NCBI GenBank assembly: GCA_021234155.1
Contig: JAJEKV010000134.1
Coordinates: forward strand, 810,501-874,500
Source: Isoetes taiwanensis
Lineage: Eukaryota; Streptophyta; Lycopodiopsida; Isoetales; Isoetaceae
DNA length: 64,000 nt
Reading direction: 5' to 3'
This document shows, piece by piece, positions 48,120-58,850 of this stretch. The notes beneath the pieces are model-generated. The model was given only the letters and a program-made list of their open reading frames with translations, was not told the DNA's origin and searched no databases. How positions within the stretch are numbered: the stretch's first letter is position 1; every line of letters starts with the position of its first letter. Position numbers and translations under genes: made by a program.

Positions 48120-49740
48120 GGAGAGCAATTGAACAAGCTTTCATATCCAATCACAAAAAAAAAGTCCTTTATCTGAATGGTGCTTTTAACAAGGATGTGT
48201 CTTCCAATGTCTAGGTAGATGTACAAATCTTTTATCTAATTTTACAGTTGTTTTTTCTATTCCCAATCCTATAGTTCAGTTGTGGCCACATTTTTATTGC
48301 ATGTTGATACGGCTCAAATAATATCGTGAGTTTATTTCCACCATAGAAAAAAATATTTCATGCATTAAGTGGTTATGTTTCTTATGCCTTCTTTCTGAGT
48401 ATCTTTGCTCATTAAGTTAAATGAATGGTAAGTTTCTTCAGATGATAGGGGAATGACACATTTCCATCTTTTTATACAAATTAGGCTTAGTATCTGGGTT
48501 GTGGTTTCGTGATTTAACTATCTCTCAAATACAATTTGTAGCACGTTTTCACTTTAATGTTTGATGCCTATTGATTTTCTTGCTTTATCTCTCCAAGAAA
48601 CGCAATTAAGTTCGAAAAGCATTATCTCTACAAGTTGTTCTACGTCTACATTCAGACATCTTAAGTTCTATGCTAATTGAGGAAGACATGGACTCGGCTA
48701 TAAGTAGTTGCAATAGCAATAACAATAACAATGTTCAGTTGCTGACATACGTCAATGAAGTAATATCTTTGAGCCTTTTTTGTTTTATGACATGCTATGC
48801 TGTTAAATGACCGTATGATGTTGGAGCTGCTGCATTTGCTTTCTTGAGCACTTTCCACTATATAAATGAGAACATGAACTTATGCCCTGTTGTATTTAGT
48901 GGCACCATAAGAAACATGTGGTTCGGCTGATACAGTATTTATTCGGCTGATATAGTACTTATTTCTCCATGGATTTCAAGTATTGGCAACCTTTTTTAAC
49001 CAGACAAGTCCTCGACTTGAAGGATGAGGCCCATACCAACAATTTGCAACACCTTATATATGGTGACCATGAACGTTAAGTTAGTTCAACTGAGCACGTT
49101 AAAAAATTATACAATAATTGTTTCCAGCAGGTGTCATTGTGACAACAAGACTGTTTTTTACCATGTGTTTTGTATTGAGAGAGACATCTTTTTCTGAATT
49201 TCGTAAATGGAACCAGCTTGAAGGTGTAGTTCTTCAAGTTTGTTTGTTCGAATTATAGGGATGGCAAGCTTCTACTTTGAAAAGTACCTTGCTTCTTTGT
49301 CTACTATGGGAGTTGATATTTTTCAATTCCTAATTTGCACTATTGCCAAAGTATTACATTCAAATTTGAGTATTTGTGATAGCTAACATTTCAACAATGG
49401 AGTTATAATTTTTGTCATCTCTTAGAAGTTTACACAATCATGAAAGTAGCAAGCTTCAATGCTCTCAATGCTCACAATGGTCATTTATACCCCCCATGCT
49501 CCATGGTCATATTCATAATATCTCTACTTCTAAACATAAATGACGCAATTGCTAGATGTAATTATAATGTTCCTCCCTAGATTTTTTAGGTTTAGTGACT
49601 TGGTTCTTCAAAAGTGTGGTGTTTTGTAGTCCTCCTGAGCAAACTTGAATATAGCAGGAAAGACACATGATGCAACTAAAACAATGTCATGTTACTAACA
49701 TGTTTCTACATTGATTAGAACTTATCAATGTTTGAGGATT
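48120..49740. other. AT-rich, no gene recognised
   Basis: Only short frames. An Asn-rich stretch (MDSAISSCNSNNNNNVQLLT at 48690-48760) is open but has no context to support it. Confidence 0.45.
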
Positions 49741-49750
49741 TCAATTTTAG

Positions 49751-51530
49751 AATCAAGATGGTTTATCCTTTCCATTTGATGCCTCCAAAATTGCTTACAA
49801 GCATGAGCAAGGAACTCGCTATAGGGACATTCAATTTCTTGGTATGATATTGGGTCATTCTATTCTTGCATGTCAGAACGTCTATAAAATTATTTAATTG
49901 CTTGCATTCTTAACCAATGCGAAGAACCTCAACAAATTTCAATTTAACATGACTTGGGCAATTTTCTAGTCTTATATTATAAACCGTAGAGTCTGTCTGT
50001 CCCTCCGCCCCTATAGACGGCCCAGATTGTGCCACGTAGCATAACCTGGATCGTTAAAAATGAAGAGGTGCAGAAACTCCACCTTTTCATCCTTTGAGCA
50101 TGGCATGTTCATTATTTTGACATTGGGTCACAGGAAGGTGTGAAATTTGAGAGCAATGTTCTGGCAGTAGGGAGGAGCTATACCATAGGTAGTAGGGAGG
50201 AGCCATACACGAACCATCATTTTCTAAATCGCTCTTCGTTTAACAAGCCTTTATTTGCTCGATTGAAGGCGATGGACGAGATTTTGTGATGTTTTTTGTT
50301 TTGGTTTTCATCGAGGTACCTTATGGTCATAGAGGGAAGTCCAGATAAATTTCTAACATAGGGTTTGCGGGCCTTGCCGGATCTTTCATGTCCATATGCC
50401 TCATAGTAGATAAGTCCTATGACAAGTTCTGTCGTCATGGCAACAAATAGCTTAACGATGTGGAAAATCACTTTGGTTATCATTGCATGAGCAGGATCAT
50501 CCTTTGGGCTACTTTATAGTTGAGTGTTTACATTTTTGTGGCAGTTGGAATATAAGGTAAGAATTTGACTTTCCATTCCTGTTGTTCTTCTATGGACTAA
50601 AAGATAAATTGCAATTCTAAATGAACATGGAAAATACAACTTTAAGAAATGACATTATTTGCTTAGTTATTTCGATTATAGCTCATCACCGTGCTCAGTT
50701 ATGTGCAGAAAATGGTGCATTGGATGCTACAAAAAATATCCTTCCTATGGCAAGAGCATAAATGATCATGCAAACCAAGAACATATTTCAGTTGAACATA
50801 TGTCCAAATAGTTGCTCCTATGTAGAATGCCAAGATGTCTAGATCTATGGTGGTAAGATTATCCTTCTTTATAATGCTTGATAATTTTCATATTTATTTA
50901 TCTATAGAAATATAAGCAAAACTGATTTGGTCTATAATGCCTGGAAACGTAGAAGCTTTAAAATATGCGGTTCTCAAAAAGACCCATGTGACACAAAGGA
51001 ACAACAAAGGTTTTGGATCAGTGATTTTGGAGGTCAGTATTACTATCAAAAACTTTTATTTCTTTTTTTCTTTATTTGAATTAAAATACGTAGATGAAAA
51101 GTCTAGCATAATTAGGAGTCCATAGCCATGCCTTTTTTCTATATGCATATTTGTTTATCAGGTTTTGAGCAACCTGAACAAATTTTTGAATGCAATCTGC
51201 AGTGATGCAAAAGGTAAAGCTTGATTTTTCTTCCTAAACTTCTATGTCACTTGGATTAAGGTTGAATTGGTTACATATGGCTAGACAATTCATAGAATTC
51301 ATTAAAAAATACTATGTCATCATTGTATGTATATCTTGATAAGGTGGGCTTCATGTTCATGTTGATATGATTATGGATTTTTGACGGATTTTGTGCTCTA
51401 TTGTTTGCCCTATACTGGAACTACAGGTTGTGCTTCTCCAATCCAACCATTGGGATCAGACACCCATATTTTGGGTCCGAACAAACCATCTGGTACCTGC
51501 TCCAGATCCAAAACAATGTACTCCTAAAGA
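49751..51530 (+). other. Exon-like segments of an unassigned gene
   Basis: 49751-49841, between TTTTAG and GTATGAT, reads NQDGLSFPFDASKIAYKHEQ then GTRYRDIQFL. 51163-51214, between ATCAG and GTAAAG, reads VLSNLNKFLNAICSDAK, and joins in phase to about 51427-51527 (GCASPIQPLGSDTHILGPNK then a stop). An open stretch at 50937-51032 could precede it in either of two frames. These look like exons of one plus-strand gene, but repeats interrupt them and I recognise no domain. It could be a decayed gene. Confidence 0.3.
49970..50558 (+). repeat. Dispersed repeat R2, copy 1 (possible Helitron-like 5' end)
   Basis: Starts TCTTATATTATAAACCGTAG, contains GACGGCCCAGATTGTGCCAC and a minus-strand open stretch (YVRNLSGLPSMTIRYLDENQ), and ends near GTTGGAATATAAGGT. 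About 590 bp match 54164-54730 throughout. It shares the GACGGCCCAGAT..GCCACGT block with the SINE body. Confidence 0.8.
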
Positions 51531-52700
51531 GAATAAAGGAAGGTGATAAAATCTAGAACTAAATCTAGAACTTCATTGCCTTGCAAACATGGAAGACTGT
51601 ACTGCATTTTTTTGCATGCAAAATCTATGTAGATTCATTGCATGCATGGCATATATCAATATGTGTCATGTTCCTAAAAGATGTGTTTCTAAGAGAAGAT
51701 GCGTTGCGGTGGCAGAAATTATGGTAAAAGGTCTGCAGATCCATATATCTTGGCTTCATATGGCTACCAAGTAAATTCCTGTTGAGAATCCATGGCTAGC
51801 ACATTAAGCTCCACAATTTTCTTGAAGCCAAAAGTTTGGCTATCCCACTGCATTAAAAAATAGATCATTGTGAATAACATCGTTATGGTGGCATCCCATT
51901 GTAATTTTATATTTTAAAAGAATGGTGACACATACTAATTGTAGGATGTGCGTTTGTTATTTGCATCATTGCTGCTAGATTTTGGATTGCCTATTAGCAA
52001 AGTATGGAGTTAAAGAGAAGAGGATTATTGTGCCTGGATGATGTCAAATGCAAGTTCAAGACTTCTTTTCGATTTCTTAACTATTTTTTCAGGAGCGAGT
52101 AGACTGATCTTGCAAGATTTTGTAGACAAAGTGGCAGTCACATGATGAGAAGTTTTACTTCCAAAGATAAAGAATCAAGGTCAGATCAAACCAATGTGAA
52201 TATGTAGTCCCTGCACTATTAGGCATTAACCATGGACAGAAAACAAAAAGGCAGATCAAACCGATGTGAATAGGTAGTGCCTTCATTATTAGGCATTAAC
52301 CATAGACAGGAAACAATCCCACAAAGAGCTATGGCAGGCCATAGCAATTTCCAACATTTATTTACATGTTTGACAAGGGTATTCTTTTCCTTATTGCAGT
52401 ATTATATCTTGCTTCAAATGGTGATGCCTCATAATTTTGAGAGGTAAGCCAGAACCAAACAATCCTGAGCAAACATGATGTAGTTTCATGAATGATGTTG
52501 GTGGGTAGCTTCATGAATGACATTGGTGGGAAGTTTATAGATAGCTTAACGTAGTTGGAAAGGAAAGGACCATTGAAATGTTTTATCTAATACCGCAATG
52601 GAAGGATATCATTTTAGCAAATATTTGCAGTCTCAAAAGCTGTAATAGATCTGCTAAATTTTTTAACAAATACTTGCAGTCTATGGACATCTCATAGATA
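51531..52700. other. Intergenic with a short duplication
   Basis: GGCATTAACCATGGACAG..AAACAA occurs twice near 52220-52310, with AGATCAAACC..TGTGAATA before each. No gene recognised. Confidence 0.5.
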
Positions 52701-52707
52701 GCAAATA

Positions 52708-54064
52708 ATGCCATTGATCCGAGCCATCGGATCAGAATTCTTGAATGGGCGAGCATGCATCTCTCCCATGCACACATGCATTGCATGCATTTTTTGAGGC
52801 TCTGGTTCGTTTGGGGATCACTATTTCTTGCAGGTTATTCATCGAATTCTCATCGGCATTTTCTCCTCTCTCAGCAGTTCCCTTAACTCTCTTTCATTGA
52901 TACCAGGCAGGGGAGGGGCTTCTCCCTGCTTGGTTTTCCAATTTGGTGTCTCTTTCCATGTTGTGACATGTTCTTCCCCGATATTGTCCCTTTTTTGGCC
53001 ATCTTTCAATCTAAGTTCTCTTTTTGTCGAGAGCTTTTGTCTATTTTCATGCGAGCCCTTATTCGAGGATGCCATCAATCCGAGCCATCGGCGAAATTCT
53101 CAAATAGGCGAACATGCATCTCTCCCATGCATGCATGTATTGCATGCATTTTCTGAGGCTCTGGTTCGTTTGGGGATCGCTATTTCTTGCAGGTTCTTCA
53201 TTGACTTCTCGTCGGCGTTTGTTCCTCTCTCAGCAATTCCCTTGACTCCCACCCGCCCTCCCTTCATGTGTGTATTATTATAAATGTTGTTTTTTGTCGT
53301 GTGGCACGCGTGACCAGCCCCTCGCTTTTCGAGGTTTTTTCTCTATTGGTTTTTTGTTGGTGATGTGCAGGTTCAGGGGTGATGCGCGACTTCGATATTC
53401 TCTGTGGAGTGTGGGTTTTTTTGTGGGAACATTTAGCAGCCTTGCATTGTCCAAGCCCCTTGCCGAGATTTTATTGCTAGGGTTTTTCCTCGAAAATCCA
53501 AAAGGGTGGGGTTTTTTAATCCCGACGATAAACTCTCGGCATACAACATCTGTAGCACACAATTTTATTTGTGGTCCAAGTGTTAAAACTGGATATTCCC
53601 TAAGTTTTTCATTTTTTGGGTAGCCTGTGATGTCCAACTACCCACTCTATACCGTTGTAGAAAAACTGCTGAGATGAATGAAAAACCTAGCTAGACATCA
53701 GTTTTTTGGGTGCTTGTTGTTGTGCAGCTTGCCGCTTCACCGTCTTGCGCATTCTTGTTCTCCTTAACTATTAATAGGTGCCTTCTGTGTGTTCCATTTC
53801 TTTTGCAGGTATTATGCCATCTCCTCGGTTCACTCCCTCTTGCGTACGCCATCGCCCCACTTCCTTCGATTCTCCAGGCAACCATCCAAGGTTGTTGGCG
53901 ACCATTTCTCATTAGGGTTTTCCTCGAAAATTCAAAAGGGCGGGGTTTTTCATCCCAATGAGAAGTTGACGCCACTACCCTTCTATGCTGCCTATGCACA
54001 CTTTCTTCATTATGGGCGGGAGCTTTTGTCTGTTCGCATGCGAGTCCTTATTCGAGAATAAGCC
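52708..54064 (+). repeat. Composite repeat R3 with hairpin H-motifs
   Basis: 52708-52890 and 53068-53245 are direct copies (GATCCGAGCCATCGG, GCATCTCTCCCATGC, GGCTCTGGTTCGTTTGGGGA). A block GAGCTTTTGTCT..CGCATGCGAGTCCTTATTCG occurs at about 53030 and 54020. At 53487-53530 and 53920-53960 lies GGGTTTTTCCTCGAAAATCC with AAAGGGTGGGGTTTTTT, also seen at 27.7 kb and at LINE family L ends. No coding sequence is supported. Confidence 0.8.
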
Positions 54065-54163
54065 ATGTTTAGTAGGGATACATTCACAAGTCCGTTAAAA
54101 TCGCATAGATGCTTTTTGTGATAAGATGCTTCTTTGGGTTCAATTCCCATATCTATAACATAT

Positions 54164-54730
54164 TCTTATATTATAAAACCGTAGCGTTTGTTTGTCCCTC
54201 GGCCCCCATAGACGGCAGATTGTGCCACGTGGCATAGCCTGGACTAGTAAAAATGAAGGGATGCAAAAAATCCTTCGAGCATCGCATGTTCATTGTTTTG
54301 ACATTGGACCGCAGGAAGGTGTGAAATTTGAGAGCAATGTTCTGCCAATAGGAAGGAGCCATCCCTAGCCATCATTTTGTAAATCGCTCTTCATTTAACA
54401 ATCTTTTATTTGCAAAAGATGCAATGAATTGGCTCGATTGAAAGCGATGGACGAGATTTTGTGATGTTTTTTGTTTTGGTTTTCATCGAGGTTCCTTATG
54501 GTCATAGAGGGAAGCCCAGATAAATTTCTGACATAGGGTTTGCGGGCCTTGCCAAATATTTCATGTACAGCTGCCTCATAGTAGATATATCCTATGGCAA
54601 GTTTTGTTGTCGTGACAACAAATAGCTTAACGATGTGGAAAATCACTTTGGTTATCATTGCATGAGCAGGATCATCATTTGGGTTTTACAGCTGAGTGTT
54701 TACATTTTCGTGGCAGTTGGAAGATAAGGT
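54164..54730 (+). repeat. Dispersed repeat R2, copy 2, split by a copia LTR
   Basis: Collinear with 49970-50558 and cut off precisely at AAGATAAGGT, where the copia LTR begins TGTGATTG. Copy 1 thus confirms the left border of the copia insertion. Confidence 0.85.
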
Positions 54731-55264
54731 TGTGATTGAAGAAAGTTCATGCTAATCCATTAATCATGAGTAGGGCAAAGGAACAGAAGATGATGCAAGA
54801 ACACAGGATGTTGCCCTAATATTCGTTATACAATGGTTTATTGATGGTTCACAATAATACAGGTTTGCATGGTTATCAAGGCTAAAGGTTATTAAAGCTA
54901 AGGTCGAATATTTTCAGTTATACATAACTTGGAGCCAATTTCTCATTCGAAATTGAAAACAACCCGGATCTATGGAGATCGTTACAGCACTGCCCTGAGC
55001 GGCCGGATCTGGCCTTAGCGGCCGGATCTATACAAATAAATAAAGAAGTAGATCGATCTGGGAGATATAGGGAATCAGCTGTTCAAGGGGAACAGGCTCG
55101 GGCTGTCGAAGGTTCACATTATGAATATCTTATATTAGCTAAACAATGATCTCATATTCATTGGCTTTATAAAATATTGCAACTGGTTGTCTAGATGTTC
55201 ATATGATTAAATTGATTCCTCTTGTGATCTTGAGTTGACATTATATCAATCCATATTTCTTTCA
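54731..55264 (+). repeat. 5' LTR of a copia element
   Basis: 534 bp starting TGTGATTGAAG and ending TTTCTTTCA. The left border is set by comparison with repeat R2, the right by the primer-binding site. Around 54990-55030 it holds CTGAGCGGCCGGATCTGGCC twice, related to the LTR at 2.7 kb. A TATA-like TTTATAAAAT lies near 55167. Confidence 0.85.
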
Positions 55265-55279
55265 TTTGGTATCAGAGCT
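55265..55279 (+). other. Primer-binding site (initiator Met tRNA type)
   Basis: TTTGGTATCAGAGCT directly after the LTR. TGGTATCAGAGC is the standard plant copia site complementary to the 3' end of initiator tRNA-Met. Confidence 0.92.
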
Positions 55280-55284
55280 AGAAC

Positions 55285-56975
55285 ATGTCAACTAGACTAG
55301 GAGCTTCTCTACTAAGTGTTGTTGAAGTGTTTAAAGGTACAGGAGGATTTCAAGTATGGAAAGAGAAAATTAAAGAAATATTGGAAGTTGAAGGCTTATG
55401 GACTTATGTGAATGGAGATGATGAAGGAAAGGAACAAGTGAAACAAGCAGCAAGAATGAGGCTGTGGTTGCCACTGCTGAGAGTTCCAGCTCGAAGGGAA
55501 AGGGAACATCTAGTTCCATAGAGGTAACTAGTAGTGATGTTACTGCTGTTGCTAAAATAATTGAAGCAAAGAGTATCATTACTGTTAAGTTAGGATCTAG
55601 TATCCTGTTGAAGGTCAGAGGAATGAGCCCGAGGGGCATTTGGCACTATTTGATAAAAACATATGAGAATAAAACATCCTCCCAACTGGATGTGCTGGAT
55701 AGGGAATTAAGAAACCTAAAGTTTCATGATAATGATGATCTTACTGAGTTCTTTCAGAAGCTAGATAATGGGTCAAAGCATGGAGCTGGGGGGCATTTTT
55801 GCGCCAGCCAAGCACCCCCTAAGCACCTAATGCGGGAAATTTTACTTATTTTTATCTTTTTTTCTATAACTCGGATGAAGCTGAAATTTTGTATTCCAAG
55901 GCGTAATATGAATGCGTTTCAAGGAAAAATATCAAAAAAATAAAAGAAAAATATTTTTTAAAAATACAAAGAAAATAGCTCCGGAAAGCACCCCCTAAGC
56001 ACCATGTGTCGCTGACACAAAAAGTGTCCCCCACCTCCATGCTTTGACCCTAATCTGGTTGTAGACTTGGAGGCAGCTGGCACAAGCATCACTCAAGATT
56101 ACCAGGTAATGACTATAGCAAGAGCATTCTCTAATTTTGAAAATTTATCTACATTAGTAAGGAATGTAGCAAAAAATAGAGATCATGCTGAGTTGATGGT
56201 AAAAACAGAATTGGAGCAAAAATCATTAACTAGTGGTAATGTAGACACCACTGAAATCATTTATGCTGGAAAAGGGAAAAACATAAATTCTGATAAAAGC
56301 AAACTAGGGCCATGTTACAAATGCAATCAGTATGGACATTTAAAGAACAATTGTCCAAAAGGCACACAAGAGAGCAAATGCTATAATTGTAATGGATTTG
56401 GCCACATGGCAGCAAACTGCTCAGGTCCAAAAGATCTAAATAAGGGCAGAGGCCGAGGTTCTGATAACTTTAGGGGAAATAATGCAAGAGGAAGATTTCA
56501 AAATTTTAGAGGAAGAGGCAGGGGAAGAAACCCTATAGTAAATATGGCAAAGAGTGTTACAATTGAGGAAGAAGAAGTTGAGGACGAGAACATTGAGGTA
56601 TGTCTAAATACTGCCATTAGCAAATCATTGTCCATAAGAGAATTGGATTCTAAAGATGATATGTTTATGCTAGATTCAGGAGCTGAAAGATCAGTGATTA
56701 AGAACTCCAAAAATCTCAAGGAGAAAGTGAGTAAAGGATCCAGCTATGTTCAAATGGGAGATGGCAACTTGCAAAAGGTTGAAGTGGCTGGAATACTCGA
56801 GATTTTTGATCTATCTGGAAAACCAGTAGACTTAAAAAATGTTTTGTGTGTTCCCTCTATTGTTAGAAATCTGATTTCAATCAGCCAGCTTGTTGATCTC
56901 GGTTATAAAGTATGTTTTGAGAAAACTCAATGTAAAATCTACTTGGATAATGCATTGAAATTTTTAGCAAAAAGG
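55285..56975 (+). mobile_element. Copia gag and protease, interrupted
   Basis: Starts MSTRLGASLLSVVEVFKGTG with the usual gag GFQVWKEKIKEIL. A frame change near 55455 leads to SSSKGKGTSSSIEV and LDVLDRELRNLKFHDNDDLT. A 281-bp insertion (55770-56050) splits gag; on the far side it continues DLEAAGTSITQDYQVMTIAR. Two CCHC zinc knuckles follow (CYKCNQYGHLKNNC, CYNCNGFGHMAANC at about 56320-56420), then an RG-rich stretch and the protease active site MLDSGAERSVI near 56670. The element is cut off near 56975, where a minus-strand retroelement begins; integrase and RT are missing. Confidence 0.93.
55770..56050. mobile_element. 281-bp MITE-like inverted-repeat element in copia gag
   Basis: Ends are GGGTCAAAGCATGGAG and CTCCATGCTTTGACCC, a perfect 16-bp terminal inverted repeat that continues imperfectly for about 20 bp more. 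It is flanked on both sides by TAAT (55766-55769, 56051-56054), a target-site duplication. Without the insert and one TAAT the gag frame reads straight through. Internally AGCACCCCCTAAGCACC occurs twice. No coding capacity. Tourist/PIF-Harbinger is possible, but the TSD would then be TAA; the class is unsettled. Confidence 0.92.
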
Positions 56976-56979
56976 GTGG

Positions 56980-57525
56980 GTTTGTGGTGGCAACCTTTCC
57001 TGTATCCTTTTCTGCCATGCCATAGGATTTTCCAAACTCATTCATCTCGTCCAACCAGGACTCTGCATTCAGCCCGCCTCTAGATTTCCCATCAAACTGG
57101 GCCAATTTCCTATTTTTCCATATACTGGTTATGGCCGTATCAACCGTCTTACGGTACTCCTTGTCCCGGCGCTTTGGATGATCACCAGATGATACGGACG
57201 AATCAGAGGACTCAGAAGTGGCTGATTGCGAGGATGTGGCACTATCCCTTGAGGAGCTTCGACGACATTTGGAACGGTGCCTCCTTTGTGCGGGTACAGG
57301 GCCTGGTTCAGGTGCAAGTGGCTGCTGTGGTGGGGGACTTGGCGGTAACGGAGGTAACTCCGGCCCATCCTCCTGTACATGCTGCGGTGGGTTGGCATTC
57401 AACACATAAGCCTGGAGCTCTCCTAACTGCCGCTTCATCAACATGAGTTCTTGCTCTGGTGTTAGTCTGCTAGCACCTGAGGGTGTCTGCCACGAGGCGT
57501 TACGTGTACCATCCATATTGATCAT
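56980..57525 (-). mobile_element. Retroelement gag, 5' part, minus strand (probably Ty3/gypsy)
   Basis: MINMDGTRNASWQTPSGASR, a Pro-rich stretch, a Ser/Arg-rich stretch (RHRSKCRRSSSRDSATSSQS), then KLAQFDGKSRGGLNAESWLD, the FDG..AESWL start of a retroviral-type gag domain. Truncated at about 56980 by the junction with the plus-strand copia. The open reading to ATG at 57523 and the nearby primer-binding site fix its 5' end. Confidence 0.7.
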
Positions 57526-57548
57526 AAGAAGGTATAGAGAGAGTTATT

Positions 57549-57790
57549 GTGATACCACGTGTCACAAGAAGATTATTTTAGGTAGGCTAGGACATAACGA
57601 TAAAGACATTACAAGAGAATGAAAGAAAAGATCTCTATTATTAAGTGAAAGTAACAGTTACATTGGAAATATATCCTTAGCAAACTTAGGGTCATACAGT
57701 ACAGAAGTAGCAATTACAAACATGTTTAGCCATAAGGCTGTACATTCAACAACTCTTAGTCAACACGTATTTAGCCATAGAAGAAAGCTG
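57549..57790 (-). repeat. LTR end and primer-binding site of the minus-strand element
   Basis: On minus: ... CTTCTTGTGACA, then CG, then TGGTATCACAATAAC (57557-57549 start of the site), close to the initiator-Met site. The LTR would end at 57560 with CA. Its start may be near 57766-57790 but is not fixed. Confidence 0.55.
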
Positions 57791-57802
57791 AAGAGATCAG
57801 GC

Positions 57803-58850
57803 CTAGGGCTGCGCAAAAGAGTAGAGGATGGAATAGCGGACGCTCTCCCGTACGGCCCTTGCTACCTTGTAGCGAGCCCATGCCTGGATAATGACATGCT
57901 GGTAGTCCAAGGTGGGACTAATGATGAGGAGATTAAAAAGATCTCGTAGCGCAAAGAAAATTTTCCATAAATGGTCATTAGCATCGGCATAAGCTTCATG
58001 CCTCGTCATCTCCCAGTAATCCCACGTTCGTCGAAGAGTCTGTTGCAAATGTTCAAAGGCACGTTCTTGGAGAATACCGACTATCTCTAATCCTTTAACT
58101 GGATCATATGGCTCTCCTTCCACAACGAGTTCCCCTTCTTCGGAGTCATCATCCCGATCTGGATACTCGCCATAACGTTGGCCGTAGTCTTGGTCGGGAG
58201 GTCCGGGATCGTCCCTTCGTATGTCATTGGTGATTCTTTCCTCGATCTCTGCGAGATCATAGTCTGCAAGACGACAAGAATGAATATACAATGTGGAACA
58301 ATTTCTTATACTCTAAACTCTAATAGATACAAGGAAGTTTCATAGGAAAAAAAAAACAATTTAATTGTATTCAACGATACAATAATCATAATTCATAGGA
58401 GAATGGCACATATATTGTAGAATGGCTAAGAAAAATGCCAAATCAAAATTTACAACTATACGCAGTACAAGATGCGTAATAAAAATGTCTAAGAACTAGG
58501 TTCCTCCTCTTCATCCATAGGCTGAGGAGGTGGGCGGTAGCGCATCAAAGTAGCACTGGGGCTAGCAGAGAGGGCGGCTCGAGCTGCTGCCTCTGGTGGC
58601 AAGCAAGTGGCTAAAGGTGCCGCCACAAGGAGACGCATATTAGCACAGCCCGCCACGTCCCCCAATGCTACGATAGCCAGATCTCGTCGGACCAAGGTAA
58701 TGGTGGTGGCGTGATAGTCAATCTTCTTATGGCCCGCCAAGGTGGATATCGCACGAAGTGCCCACCAAGATGCTTCAGAAGAAGGCCCCAGGTTCTTGGA
58801 GAAGAATAGGACCTCTCTGTTGCATCCCGTTTGGGATCCACCATTTATTT
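57803..58850 (-). other. Unassigned two-part ORF upstream of the LTR
   Basis: First part, about 58840-58489: CNREVLFFSKNLGPSSEASW, WALRAISTLAGHKKIDYHAT, ending in acidic MDEEEEPSS. Second part, 58260-57803, after an acceptor-like CTTGCAG: YDLAEIEERITNDIRRDDPG, acidic, then a helical ILQERAFEHLQQTLRRTWDY and LWKIFFALRDLFNLLI. The acid stretches suggest that the two parts belong together through an intron. Strand and position fit either a host gene or the 3' ORF of a neighbouring element. Family not recognised. Confidence 0.4.

Noticed and set aside
50217-50483. Minus-strand protein in repeat R2
   Set aside because: Open in both copies but with different ends; no family recognised and no start or splice context; kept only as part of R2.
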